A stretch of 64,000 bases of DNA from an uncultured Desulfovibrio sp. GTDB taxonomy: Bacteria; Desulfobacterota; Desulfovibrionia; Desulfovibrionales; Desulfovibrionaceae. The notes under the pieces are model-generated. The model searched no databases, was not told the DNA's origin, and worked only from the letters and a program-made list of their open reading frames with translations. Position 1 is the first letter of the stretch, and every line of letters starts with the position of its first letter. The stretch is from NCBI GenBank assembly GCA_900547595.1, contig URHE01000001.1:11007-75006 (forward strand). The letters are read 5' to 3'. A program made the position numbers and the translations under genes. This document shows positions 1 to 7,724 of this stretch, piece by piece.

Positions 1-228
1 GCCCCTCGCCCGGAACGGTCAGCACGACCTGTTTGTTGGCTCTGACCATCTCGCCGGTATAGGAGGTCTTCATCATGGCAAAGCCGATGGTCTCCGGTTC
101 AAGGCTCAGATATGTCCACCAGGAAACGGTGGCAAGATTGGTAACGCCAGAGGGCGCTTTGGAACAGATGAGAGTGACGGGATTGGGGAAGTAAGTTTTG
201 CGGAATCAATGAGGGAAAGTGCTTTCAT
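1..228 (-). pseudogene. Flavin reductase-like protein, N-terminal part, frameshifted and cut by the window edge
   Basis: The minus strand from an ATG at 228 encodes the beginning of a flavin reductase-like (FMN-binding split barrel) protein: a PNPVTLICS strand, a VTNLATVSWW segment and a stretch ending in VVLTVPGEG. An SD-like AGGACGA precedes the ATG. The frame starting at the ATG gives MKALSLID and then leaves the conserved frame. The conserved frame resumes as FRKTYFPNP directly after a stop. One missing T in the short T run at 203-207 explains both. The gene is therefore either a pseudogene or carries a sequencing error. Family members reduce FMN or FAD with NAD(P)H. It lies downstream of two FMN-reductase-like genes on the same strand, so it was probably part of that redox operon. 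Confidence 0.6.
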
Positions 229-263
229 GAGATTTCGTCCTGTTTGAATATTATTGCGCGCCA

Positions 264-995
264 TCAGGCATTACGGCCCATCTGCTCCGCAATCGCCAAC
301 GCCTTGTGACCCTTCATGTCGCCGAACTCGTGAACGCCGGTGACAAAAAGGCGTCCACGATCCGCCCAATGTTTGAGTCCCAGCATCTGCCTGTAGGCTT
401 CCGCAGCTCCGGCGAAGGAGCGGGGAAACAGGCTTTCTCCACACATGAGCAGCATAGCTTCCTTCACCTTCATGTCGCGGAGCCGATTTTTCCGTGAATA
501 GGGATACATCCTGTCCATAGCGCACTTGATATGTCCGCTGAAATTGTACCAGTACAGTGGGCTGCAAAAGACAAGCATCTGAGCCTGTTCCAGCAGCGGC
601 CAGAAGGCGTCGAAGCCATCCTCAAGCACACAGGGGATTCCTGTACTCCAGCAGCCGTCGCAATGCAGGCAGGCGCTGATGGGCGTCCTGCCGCAGTGGA
701 AGACGCTGACCTCGTGCCCGGCGGCCGCTGCCCCGTGCATGAATGCGTCCGCCAGCAGCGCGCTGTTGCCGTTGCGGCGGGCGCTGCCTGTAACGACAAG
801 AATGTTTTTCTTCCCTCCCGTGCCGGACGTTGCAAAGGATTCCACCCTGATGCTGGAAGTGGATGAAAAATGCCTGTACAGCGCGCCGCCTGCCACTGCC
901 AGCAGGGATGCCGCCCCTGCCAGAGAAAACAGCCTGCGTCGGGAAAATCGCCTGCCGTTTGTGGAGTCGTGGACGGAATCCTGCTGATTCTGCAT
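264..995 (-). CDS. Tat-exported NADPH-dependent FMN reductase/flavodoxin-fold protein
   Basis: A 243-residue flavodoxin-fold protein of the NADPH-dependent FMN reductase family. The N-terminus has a twin-arginine signal (SRRRLF at about 18-23, then a hydrophobic stretch to about 41), so the protein should be exported already folded with its flavin. The FMN phosphate loop is seen as VTGSARRNGNS near residue 70. A Cys-rich segment with ACLHCDGC is near 110, and CSPLYWYNFSG near 145 is the second flavin loop. AAGGA stands 8 bases before the ATG. The next gene upstream encodes a cytoplasmic relative without a signal, which suggests duplication with relocation. The electron donor in the periplasm is unknown. 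Fold and family are clear; the substrate is not. Confidence 0.8.
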   Translation of the reverse strand: MQNQQDSVHDSTNGRRFSRRRLFSLAGAASLLAVAGGALYRHFSSTSSIRVESFATSGTGGKKNILVVTGSARRNGNSALLADAFMHGAAAAGHEVSVFHCGRTPISACLHCDGCWSTGIPCVLEDGFDAFWPLLEQAQMLVFCSPLYWYNFSGHIKCAMDRMYPYSRKNRLRDMKVKEAMLLMCGESLFPRSFAGAAEAYRQMLGLKHWADRGRLFVTGVHEFGDMKGHKALAIAEQMGRNA

Positions 996-1009
996 GGGGG
1001 CATCCTTTG

Positions 1010-1564
1010 TTACAGCGACGCGCCGAAGCGGAACGCCTCGTCAAGCACGGGGCGGCCGGAAACAGCGCCGGCGTCCAGGATACCCCCGGCCAGCACCTGC
1101 CCCCTGTCCGTCCAGTTCAGAAAACCGGTCAACGCATGGTAATAGTCGAGCACAGGCTTCCAGTTGTCGGGGGTGTCACCTTCGGCAGCCATGATCAGGG
1201 CGCATTCCTTGCGCGGATTGGCATAGTTCGGATCACATTCCGCCACGGCAAACAGACGGTCAAACACGGTTTTCAACTGCCCAGAAACGCTCCAGTAATA
1301 CATGGGCGAAGCCAGCACCACCAGATCGGCGTTTCTGTATGCAGGGTATATCGCTTCCATACCGTCTTTCTGTACGCAGGGGCTGGCAGGGTTCTTGCCG
1401 CCCTTCATGCAACCGAGACAGCCGTGGATATCCAGTTTTTGCAGGTCAAAGCGCGTTACCGCATGGCCCGCGCTTTCCGCGCCCTTTATGAAGGCATCGC
1501 ACAGCATGGCCGTATTGCCCTTGAGACGGGGACTGCCATTCAAAATGATGATGTTCTTGCTCAT
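1010..1564 (-). CDS. Flavodoxin family protein (NADPH-dependent FMN reductase-like)
   Basis: A 184-residue cytoplasmic flavoprotein of the NADPH-dependent FMN reductase (iron-sulfur flavoprotein-like) group. It begins directly with the flavin strand and phosphate loop ILNGSPRLKGNT, followed by GCLGCMKGG with paired cysteines and ASPMYYWSVSG. AGGAGAAATATC precedes the ATG. Only 14 bases separate it from the Tat-exported relative downstream, so they are almost certainly co-transcribed. The cysteines could bind a metal cluster as in iron-sulfur flavoproteins, but the compact CX2CX2CX4-7C signature is not fully matched. The physiological substrate (flavin, quinone or other electrophile) cannot be read from the sequence. 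Confidence 0.8.
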   Translation of the reverse strand: MSKNIIILNGSPRLKGNTAMLCDAFIKGAESAGHAVTRFDLQKLDIHGCLGCMKGGKNPASPCVQKDGMEAIYPAYRNADLVVLASPMYYWSVSGQLKTVFDRLFAVAECDPNYANPRKECALIMAAEGDTPDNWKPVLDYYHALTGFLNWTDRGQVLAGGILDAGAVSGRPVLDEAFRFGASL

Positions 1565-1606
1565 GATATTTCTCCTTGTTTCTTAGCGGGGGAATTCCCG
1601 CTTTTT

Positions 1607-2497
1607 TTACAGAGAGTGCTTGAGATGGCGGCTGACCATCATTTCCAGTTCATTATCCGTGCAGGAGCGCAAGACGTCGTCAATATCCTCCAGCACACGG
1701 CGTTTTGCTTCTGCGTCATTATTGGCAAAACGGTAGTTGAGCGGGTTCAGGTAGTGGATACCGTCGTAGAAGGTATTTATGGTCAAGGCCTTCAGAAATG
1801 CCTGAAGCTTTTCGATTTTCTCCCGTTCTGATGCCTCAACGAATTCATGCCGCGTTTTCATTTCCGCCAGCGGGGTATGAGGGAAGACCGTCATGCCCGT
1901 CGTGGTGATACGTTGCGGGTGCGTCTGATTGAACATCCGTGCCGTGGCTTCACCACTGGCGATTCCCATTCCTTTACCGCCCATGCCGATAATATAGAAT
2001 GTGGTATACGTTATTCCCGCCTCATCCAGCCGCAGCAGTTGCTCCACAGTTTCGGAAGCGGAATGTCCCTTGTTCATGAGAGCGAGTACGGCGTCATTGC
2101 CGTTTTCCGTGCCGATATAGAGATGACTCAACCCGAGACCACAAAGTTCGCGCAGCTCCGCCGTACTTTTGCTCGCGATGTCGTTAATACGGCTCTGCAT
2201 GCTTACACGTGTAAAGAGAGGGAAATGCTTGCGCAGCACGGAAATGTATTTTCTCAGTTTTTCGGCAGGCAGAGCAAAAGGGTTGGAACCTGTCATATAA
2301 ATGGCGGTGTTGCTGGGGAAAAAAGGTTTCTGGGTCAGAATTTCCCGTTCTAACTGTTCGGGCGTGACCGCCATGAAGGGGTAGCCCCTCGATACATAGC
2401 AGAAACGACACTCATTGTAGGTGCAACCCTGCGTTGCTCGTGGCAGGAGTGAACGACTCTCCTGTGGGGGCCGCATAGGCTGTTCGGTAAATTCCAT
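1607..2497 (-). CDS. Radical SAM protein
   Basis: A 296-residue radical SAM enzyme. The [4Fe-4S] motif is GCTYNECRFCYVSRG near the N-terminus (C-X4-C-X2-C), followed by a TIM-barrel pattern with YMTGSNPF, SMQSRIND and LYIGTENGND. The end of the protein is helical and has no extra cluster motif. An in-frame TTG 21 bases further upstream exists, but AAGGGGG sits 9 bases before the ATG at 2497, which I take as the start. The gene follows tetR on the same strand and leads into the flavoprotein genes. Its promoter carries a palindrome in the -35/-10 spacer. The reaction is unknown; the family resembles YgiQ/Elp3-type short radical SAM proteins encoded in mobile elements. Confidence 0.8.
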   Translation of the reverse strand: MEFTEQPMRPPQESRSLLPRATQGCTYNECRFCYVSRGYPFMAVTPEQLEREILTQKPFFPSNTAIYMTGSNPFALPAEKLRKYISVLRKHFPLFTRVSMQSRINDIASKSTAELRELCGLGLSHLYIGTENGNDAVLALMNKGHSASETVEQLLRLDEAGITYTTFYIIGMGGKGMGIASGEATARMFNQTHPQRITTTGMTVFPHTPLAEMKTRHEFVEASEREKIEKLQAFLKALTINTFYDGIHYLNPLNYRFANNDAEAKRRVLEDIDDVLRSCTDNELEMMVSRHLKHSL

Positions 2498-2540
2498 GTA
2501 AGGTATCCCCCTTTCCAACTATCAAAATGTTGTTTGATTA

Positions 2541-2569
2541 TTTTTTAGTGATTACTAAAAAAATGTCAA
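2541..2569 (-). promoter_or_regulatory. Promoter of the radical SAM gene with a palindromic operator in its spacer
   Basis: On the minus strand TTGACA (2569-2564) is followed after 16 bases by TAAAAA. The spacer and -10 region contain a 22-base palindrome at 2541-2562, TTTTTTAGT-GATT-ACTAAAAAA. A palindrome wedged between -35 and -10 is the classic place for a TetR-type operator, and a tetR gene lies just upstream. The operator role is inferred. Confidence 0.6.
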
Positions 2570-2610
2570 GAACATTCTCCCACTTCTTGATCTGCTTGGC
2601 GAGGATGCAG

Positions 2611-3249
2611 CTATGCCTCGCGAGAACGTAGCGGCAGCATGCGTACTGCGTGGGCGGCAATAGCCTTCAACTCAGATTGGAAAAGGCCGTCTCGGGCCTG
2701 AATGGATAAGCCTTCAAGCAGGGTGTTGAGCGCCCCGGCCAGGGCCGGGACATCGGTGTCCGGGGGAATTTGACCATCCTGAATGGCTTGCCGGAGTCTG
2801 TCGGCAAACATTTTCTTTGTGGCCAATCTGAGTTCACGCACGGATTCGATAATCTCTTTCTCGTCTTCAGAGATATTGATGGCTGCCAGTACCACCATAC
2901 AGCCGCACGGAGTCTCCGGCGAGAGCAAGATTTGGGCCGACTCCTGGAAAAAGTTTGCAACCGCTGTGTACACGTCAGGTTCGGCCAGAAAATGTTTGGC
3001 TGGCGCGTCCCAGTAGGTATGCTCGTAATGCCGGAGGGCTTCGAGAAAGAGAGATGCCTTGTTGCCGAAGGTCGCATACAGGCTGGGTGGATTTATTTCC
3101 ATAGCCTTGCACAATTCTGCTACTGAGGCAGGTCCATACCCCTGCTTCCAGAAGATTTTCAGGGCGCTGTGCAGGGCTTGCGCACGGTCAAAGGCACGCG
3201 GGCGGCCTTTTCCCCGACACACAGAATCGGCGGTGTGCTTTGTGGACAT
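2611..3249 (-). CDS. TetR/AcrR family transcriptional regulator
   Basis: A 212-residue TetR-family repressor. The N-terminal helix-turn-helix is clear: GRPRAFDRAQAL, then ALKIFWKQGY, with the recognition part SVAELCKAMEI and NPPSLYATFGNKASLF at about 40-68. The C-terminal ligand domain is all-helical and contains a CGCMV segment, as in regulators of the AcrR/YxaF type. AAAGGAA precedes the ATG. Downstream on the same strand are the radical SAM and flavin reductase genes, which it probably controls. Both its own promoter and that of the radical SAM gene have AT-rich palindromes in the spacer, which suggests autoregulation. The inducer is unknown. Confidence 0.88.
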   Translation of the reverse strand: MSTKHTADSVCRGKGRPRAFDRAQALHSALKIFWKQGYGPASVAELCKAMEINPPSLYATFGNKASLFLEALRHYEHTYWDAPAKHFLAEPDVYTAVANFFQESAQILLSPETPCGCMVVLAAINISEDEKEIIESVRELRLATKKMFADRLRQAIQDGQIPPDTDVPALAGALNTLLEGLSIQARDGLFQSELKAIAAHAVRMLPLRSREA

Positions 3250-3284
3250 AAGTATTCCTTTGATTGACTGCGGCTGATATTTTT

Positions 3285-3313
3285 ATAGTAAGAATTTTTT
3301 AGAAAAAATTCAA
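3285..3313 (-). promoter_or_regulatory. tetR promoter with a palindrome in the spacer
   Basis: TTGAAT (3313-3308) and TACTAT (3290-3285) are 17 bases apart on the minus strand. Between them, at 3292-3311, is a perfect palindrome with arms GAATTTTTT and AAAAAATTC around AG. The arrangement copies that of the radical SAM promoter. Together they suggest that TetR represses both units, though the two half-sites are only partly alike. Confidence 0.5.
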
Positions 3314-3421
3314 GATATACTTTTTATTGCTATAAATAACTTAATAAAATAAAAAAATTTCATATCATATTTTTATATTTATTATTAAATAAATATTCGA
3401 TGTAATGTCGTATCTCGTTGT

Positions 3422-5041
3422 TTATCGTAGACGGACTTTGCACCGAGCAGATTCAATTTCTTTTTGTGCTATGGAATTTGCTTCCTTGTTGAACTTTAGA
3501 ATATCTTCTTCCGTAGGCCGCACATTTGCAATATCAATATCTCCCGCCGTTCCAAAAGCGTACCAGACCACCCTGCGCCCGTACTCTATCCGCTCATCAC
3601 GGCTCTGCCCGTTGGGGCGGGCGGGGGCGTGTCTGAATACTTCGTTGGCAACTGCCTGCGGCGTGTACCCGGCACAGCGCATATACAGAGCAATGGCCGC
3701 ATCCAGCCGTGACTCATCCATCTGTTCCGGAAAACGCTTTTTGACCATTTCCCGGTAGGCGGCATACGGAGAAGCCAGTGTGCCGACCCTGGGGAACTCG
3801 CGTTTCCTGACTTCCAAGCCGGGAGCGATCCGTTTGCGGAAACGCCACAGATTGCCAAGATGCGAATCGCGTTTGCCCAGCCAGTGCTTGAAGCGGGGAA
3901 GCCGCTCCGGTTTTTCTGCTTGAGACTGCCTGTCCCGCAACGCCGCTTTCTCTTCCCGATCCTGTTCCTTCAGGAAATGCCGGGCAATGTTCAGCACGGA
4001 AAGCCCGTGCCGAGCAAGACGTACCGTTGCCGCCTCACGGCGCTCTTTTTGCCGCCGTTCCAGCGCTTCCCGTTCTTCCTCTCGCGTTACCCTGGCGTGA
4101 TATTGTTCTTCCGCCAGCCTTTGCCGCTCCTTCTGATACTCCTGCCATTCCTCCCGACAAACGTGACTGACCGGCTCCGGAGCGGGCTTCTTGAATGTCC
4201 GTTCGGAGTAGTAGCCGGGTTTGAACTCGCCGAGCCGCTTGCACAGCCTGGACATGTTGAAATTCCTGTCCACGCTGGACGCCTTGACCGCCGTATCTCC
4301 CACGAAAATCACCGCGCCGGAACCCTTGCGGGAAAAACGCAGACCGATCGCATCCAGTCCGGCATGAAGCTCTTCCCAGCATGAAGCGTTCTGGATGACG
4401 GCATGGCCGCGTTCCTGCGCGATACGCTGCGCGGACTTTTCGCCCGTGGCGCTTTCAAAGTCCTCGGCCTTGGGCTTGGGTTTTACCTGTTCCCGCCGCT
4501 GGATGTTTTTGACCACATATCCCTGTTCATTGACGCGATAGCGGGCGTTCTCCTGCGGTGCCCAGCCTTGTCTGTGTTCGATTGCGGCAACAATCTTGTG
4601 CGCCGCTTCGATATCGAAACCTCTGTGCGGCTGAATTACCTTTTCCGTATAGGGATGCGTCCGGTTCACGACGATATGGAGGTGATAATTTCCCGTGTTC
4701 TTGTGCAGGGCATAAAGCGTCTGATGTCCGGCAAGGCCCATTCCCCGGAGAAAGAGATTGACCGCTTCGTCCACCTGTTCACGGGTGGGCTGCTCGTTTT
4801 CCTGCCATGACAGAATCCAGTGCGTGACCGGCATCTTGCTCTGGATGGATTCTTCAGCCAGAGAAATCATTTCCCTTTTCTGCGCGGCGACGGTCGTGGT
4901 CAGGAAATTTCTGCTTCCGGCATAGGCGAGCTTGTCCTTGCCCCTGTCGTCATGTTCGGCAAGGATATAGTTCACCAGACCGCCGATCATGGTGGACTTG
5001 GATTTTTTGAAGCTGGTACGCTTGAGCTTTTTGATGATCAT
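3422..5041 (-). CDS. MOBP-type relaxase / mobilization nuclease
   Basis: A 539-residue relaxase that would nick oriT and lead the single strand during conjugative mobilization. The metal-binding histidine triad is visible as H113 and H120-L-H122 in a HKNTGNYHLH context followed by IVVNRTHP. An N-terminal tyrosine near residue 25 (NYILAEHD) is the likely nucleophile. The C-terminal half is rich in charged, coiled-coil-like residues (about 300-400) and ends in a small globular part. There is no primase or helicase domain. The start overlaps the stop of the upstream mobC-like gene by one base (TAATG), which implies translational coupling. Gene order relaxase-MobC-oriT-TraK recalls the IncP Tra1 region. 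An AT-rich stretch follows the stop and separates mobilization genes from cargo. Confidence 0.88.
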   Translation of the reverse strand: MIIKKLKRTSFKKSKSTMIGGLVNYILAEHDDRGKDKLAYAGSRNFLTTTVAAQKREMISLAEESIQSKMPVTHWILSWQENEQPTREQVDEAVNLFLRGMGLAGHQTLYALHKNTGNYHLHIVVNRTHPYTEKVIQPHRGFDIEAAHKIVAAIEHRQGWAPQENARYRVNEQGYVVKNIQRREQVKPKPKAEDFESATGEKSAQRIAQERGHAVIQNASCWEELHAGLDAIGLRFSRKGSGAVIFVGDTAVKASSVDRNFNMSRLCKRLGEFKPGYYSERTFKKPAPEPVSHVCREEWQEYQKERQRLAEEQYHARVTREEEREALERRQKERREAATVRLARHGLSVLNIARHFLKEQDREEKAALRDRQSQAEKPERLPRFKHWLGKRDSHLGNLWRFRKRIAPGLEVRKREFPRVGTLASPYAAYREMVKKRFPEQMDESRLDAAIALYMRCAGYTPQAVANEVFRHAPARPNGQSRDERIEYGRRVVWYAFGTAGDIDIANVRPTEEDILKFNKEANSIAQKEIESARCKVRLR

Positions 5042-5361
5042 TATTTTTCGCTCAGGGCTTCAATGGCTCGCCGGACTTCCCGCAAGGCGGCGTCCAGTTC
5101 CGTGAGAGTGGTCGCATTGCCCGTCCGCTTCACCACGTCAAAATGATGCTTGAGCAGTCCCCCAAGCCGCCGCAATTCCCGGATGGTCTGATCGTCCGTC
5201 TTGGCGATGATGGGCCTGCCGCCGAAGAACAACCGCCGCATGTACTCGGAAATGGAGATTCCGGCGGTCGCGGCTTGCCTGGCGATTCTCTCGTCCTCTT
5301 CATCGGTAAGCCGGAGTGTCCGTCGCCTCTGAAATCTGGTTGCCGCCTTCCGCTTTTCCAT
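5041..5361 (-). CDS. MobC/TraJ-like relaxosome accessory protein
   Basis: A 106-residue basic protein with a ribbon-helix-helix start: an Arg-rich head (RRRTLRLTDEEDERI), then AATAGISISEYMRRLFFG, as in MobC and TraJ relaxosome proteins that bind oriT inverted repeats. The C-terminal part is helical (GLLKHHFDVVKRTG, ALREVRRAIEAL). AGGAAAGGCAG lies just before the ATG. It is coupled by a one-base overlap to the relaxase and is immediately next to the candidate oriT on the other side, as expected for a protein that loads the relaxase and may repress its own promoter. Confidence 0.82.
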   Translation of the reverse strand: MEKRKAATRFQRRRTLRLTDEEDERIARQAATAGISISEYMRRLFFGGRPIIAKTDDQTIRELRRLGGLLKHHFDVVKRTGNATTLTELDAALREVRRAIEALSEK

Positions 5362-5811
5362 CTGCCTTTCCTGCCTTTTTGCGAGCGTGAGAAGCGAAGC
5401 GCCGAACGCTCTTTGGAGTCCAGAGGCGAAGCCTTTGGCAGGATGCCAGCTGTTGTCAGACAGCTACCATCCTGTAAAGAAGAACGCTCCTCAGTCTCTG
5501 GAACACTACCTTCACGCTTTGGCTGGCGCATCAGTTGCGCCATGTTTCCTCTTTTGGCGCAAGCATAGATGAAAAATGCGCTTGAAGGCCAGAGAAAAAG
5601 ACAAAAAGACGGTATTGTTTTTCCTTGAACAATACGTTCCGTCGGCAATAGGATTAGAAGATGAAAGAGTGCAAAAAAGGAATTGTCTGTATTTGTGGAA
5701 TAGCGTCCGTATCTATCCATAGTTGTACGCATTTGTCCGGAAAGAAAAGTTGTCAGTAAAGTTTTCACTGTGATATGGGGAACGGAGGAAGAATTTTTGA
5801 CAAGGAAGGTG
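5362..5811. other. 450-base intergenic control region of the mobilization module
   Basis: No convincing gene lies in this gap between mobC and the TraK-like gene. It contains the oriT candidate (5439-5475), an inverted repeat GAGCGT/ACGCTC at 5383-5411, and a second, AT-rich inverted repeat GTATTGT (5612-5618)/ACAATAC (5629-5635) that could be an accessory-protein site. A plausible promoter for the TraK-like gene is TTGTCA (5750-5755) and TATGGG (5774-5779) with 18 bases between them. Confidence 0.5.
5439..5475 (+). other. Candidate origin of transfer (oriT) with IncP-like nic core
   Basis: Between the divergent mobC-like and TraK-like genes is a compound inverted repeat: CAGGATG (5439-5445), CC, AGCTGT (5448-5453), a 6-base loop, ACAGCT (5460-5465), AC, CATCCTG (5468-5474). 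CATCCTG followed by T matches the IncP/MOBP nic consensus YATCCTG|Y, so the nick would fall between 5474 and 5475. The location equals that of oriT in RP4. The site is inferred from sequence only. Confidence 0.6.
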
Positions 5812-6183
5812 ATGCTTATGGTAACAGCTCGGCGCTATACGATGGAACAGATAGAGACCGCCCGGAAAAAGCTCCGTAGTCTGCCGATAAAAGAGGCTGG
5901 GAAGACTCGCGCGGAAGTTGCGGAATTTCTGGTCAACGATATCAAAAAGGCCATGCGGCGGGGCTACACGCTACGGGACATACGGGACTTGCTGGCGGAG
6001 GCCGGGGTATCGGTTCCGCTTGCCAGGCTGCGAGAAGTGCTGACGAGTTCTGACGGATCGAGAGAGGCAGGCTCCTCAAAGGAATCGGAACCAGACACAG
6101 CCCCTCGTCTTGCCAAGGAGCCACTCGTTTCCACTCTGGAGGCGTTCCCTCCCAAAGCCGCGCTCGACGATATGGCTCCATAA
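5812..6183 (+). CDS. TraK-like mobilization accessory protein
   Basis: A protein of about 123 residues. The first 70 are basic and helical (YTMEQIETARKKL, then EVAEFLVNDIKKAMRRGYT and LRDIRDLLAEAGV). This resembles the DNA-binding part of RP4 TraK, which wraps oriT DNA, and of similar KfrA-like accessory proteins. The tail is low-complexity and Ser/Pro-rich. It is transcribed away from oriT, opposite mobC and the relaxase, exactly as traK is in IncP plasmids. The start is either ATG 5812 or ATG 5818; AAGGAAGGTG precedes both. The assignment rests on position and general character more than on a strong motif. Confidence 0.6.
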   Translation: MLMVTARRYTMEQIETARKKLRSLPIKEAGKTRAEVAEFLVNDIKKAMRRGYTLRDIRDLLAEAGVSVPLARLREVLTSSDGSREAGSSKESEPDTAPRLAKEPLVSTLEAFPPKAALDDMAP

Positions 6184-6264
6184 GAATGGCGGCGTGGTCA
6201 GAATGTATTCTGATCCCGCCGCCGAACGGGTGGTTTATTTCAGCTCGAAGAGCAGCAAGGGGCT

Positions 6265-6432
6265 TCAGCTGTACCACGTCCGGATCATGTCCATATCATC
6301 ATAACCGGCCTGCCACATGTGCTCCTTTTCCTCCTCGCTCCAGCCGGTATCTCTGGTTGTTATCTGAGATTCTTTTTTGATTTTTCCAATGGAGACACAA
6401 ATATCATGGTCATTCATGGTATCCTCGTTCAT
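6265..6432 (-). CDS. Small hypothetical protein (55 residues) between integrase and TraK-like gene
   Basis: An open frame of 55 codons starting MNEDTMNDHDICVSIGKI and ending in DDMDMIRTWYS. A perfect Shine-Dalgarno, AAAGGAGGAAG, lies just upstream of the ATG at 6432. The product is acidic with several Met, Glu and Asp residues, a segment WSEEEKEHMWQAGYDD, and no membrane segment. I do not recognise the family. It starts 10 bases after the integrase stop, so it is likely co-transcribed with int. It could be an excisionase-like or regulatory partner, but no helix-turn-helix is evident. Its short length makes it easy to miss in automatic annotation. Confidence 0.6.
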   Translation of the reverse strand: MNEDTMNDHDICVSIGKIKKESQITTRDTGWSEEEKEHMWQAGYDDMDMIRTWYS

Positions 6433-6442
6433 ACTTCCTCCT

Positions 6443-7648
6443 TTAGATTGATTTTTTCTGATATGCAGCGTCGCGTAATCCTGTCAGATAGTCAGCCCAT
6501 TCCTGCATCATCTTACGGCGTTCTGGAAGATATTCGGCATAGTTGTACGCTGCTCGCACTTCATTCTGTTCCCCATGGGCAAGCTGGCGTTCTATCCAGT
6601 CCCGATTATAGCCGAGTTCGTTGAGCAGCGTGGAAGCGATGGAACGGAAGCCGTGTACGCTCATTTCGTGTTTCTGGTAGCCCATGCGCCGGAGGGCGTT
6701 GAGCATGGTCGCGTCTGAAAGAGGTCGTGTTTCTGTGCGAATGGAGGGGAAAAGGTATTTCCCTTCGCCGGAATATTTCTGAAGTTCCCGCAGAATGGAC
6801 AACGCCTGTTCGGACAGCGGCACGAGATGCTGTCGCCGCATCTTCATGCGTTCGGCCGGAATGCGCCATTCCTTTGCCTCAAGGTCAAACTCCTGCCACT
6901 GGGCGGCGCGGAGTTCGGTGGGACGGGTAAAAACCAGCGGAGCAAGTTTCAGAGCACAGGCCAGAGGAAAATAGCCCTCGTAGTTGTCTATATCCCGCAA
7001 AAGCTGCCCGACTTTCTCCGGTTCCAGCACTGCCGCCCGATGGATGGTTTTTCTCGGCCGCAAGGCTCCTCGCAGATCGGCCGCGACGTTATGCTTCGCT
7101 CTGCCAGTGATGACCGCATAGCGGAAAACCTGACTGATGATTTGCAGGACACGTCGGGAAGTCTCATAGTTTCCCCGCTGCTCCAGCGGTTTGACCACAT
7201 CCATGACATCCCGTGTTTCCAGTTTGGCGATGTGCGTCTTGCCGATAGCTGGAAAGATGTATGTCTCCAGCCTGTACATGACGGTTCCCCGATGTTTTTC
7301 GGAAAACTCGGCCAAGCGGGTTTCATGCCATTCCCTGGCGATGCTCTGGAAACTCTCGCGCTCGGCTGTGACTCTGGCCTGTTTTGCCTCCCGTTTCTGC
7401 AGGGAAGGATCAACACCCTTCGCCAGCAGACGCCGCGCATCCTCGCGCCGCTCTCTGGCATCCCTGAGCGAGACGGTGGGGTATTCCCCGAAACTGAGCA
7501 GTTTGCTCTTGCCGGCGTAGCGGTACGCCATGCGCCACAATTTGCTGCCGCTGGTGGGCACATAGAGGAACAGGCCACCGCCATCGAAATACTTGCGGGG
7601 CTTCATGTCGGGTTTTAGACTGCGAATGTGGGTATCGGTAAGAGGCAT
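6443..7648 (-). CDS. P4-type tyrosine recombinase / integrase
   Basis: A 401-residue tyrosine integrase of the P4/CP4-57 type. The N-terminal DUF4102 arm-binding domain reads MPLTDTHIRSLKP with KYFDGGGLFLYV and LSFGEYPTVSLRDAR. A SAM-like core-binding domain follows in the middle. Catalytic residues are visible: Arg in FTRPTELR, HGFRS, a second His in LAHGE, and the Tyr nucleophile in AYNYAEYLPERR near the end. The start at 7648 is supported by GGGAG and by family starts; an upstream in-frame extension of 13 codons is unlikely. The gene faces the 3' end of tRNA-Glu, the usual target of such enzymes, and drives integration and excision of the element to its left. Confidence 0.93.
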   Translation of the reverse strand: MPLTDTHIRSLKPDMKPRKYFDGGGLFLYVPTSGSKLWRMAYRYAGKSKLLSFGEYPTVSLRDARERREDARRLLAKGVDPSLQKREAKQARVTAERESFQSIAREWHETRLAEFSEKHRGTVMYRLETYIFPAIGKTHIAKLETRDVMDVVKPLEQRGNYETSRRVLQIISQVFRYAVITGRAKHNVAADLRGALRPRKTIHRAAVLEPEKVGQLLRDIDNYEGYFPLACALKLAPLVFTRPTELRAAQWQEFDLEAKEWRIPAERMKMRRQHLVPLSEQALSILRELQKYSGEGKYLFPSIRTETRPLSDATMLNALRRMGYQKHEMSVHGFRSIASTLLNELGYNRDWIERQLAHGEQNEVRAAYNYAEYLPERRKMMQEWADYLTGLRDAAYQKKSI

Positions 7649-7724
7649 GGGCACTCCCTGGTTGTCGTTGGACGGAGAGATGCCCACATGGACAAAAATT
7701 TTTGGATTCCGGCCGGTTATCCAT

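Noticed and set aside
5130..5768. 212-codon open frame on the minus strand across the oriT region
   Set aside because: It overlaps mobC in another frame, has no ribosome site or protein-like composition, and runs through the inverted repeats of oriT.
6110..6304. Small plus-strand open frames after the TraK-like gene
   Set aside because: They overlap the TraK-like end and the 55-codon gene on the other strand; the latter has the much better ribosome site.
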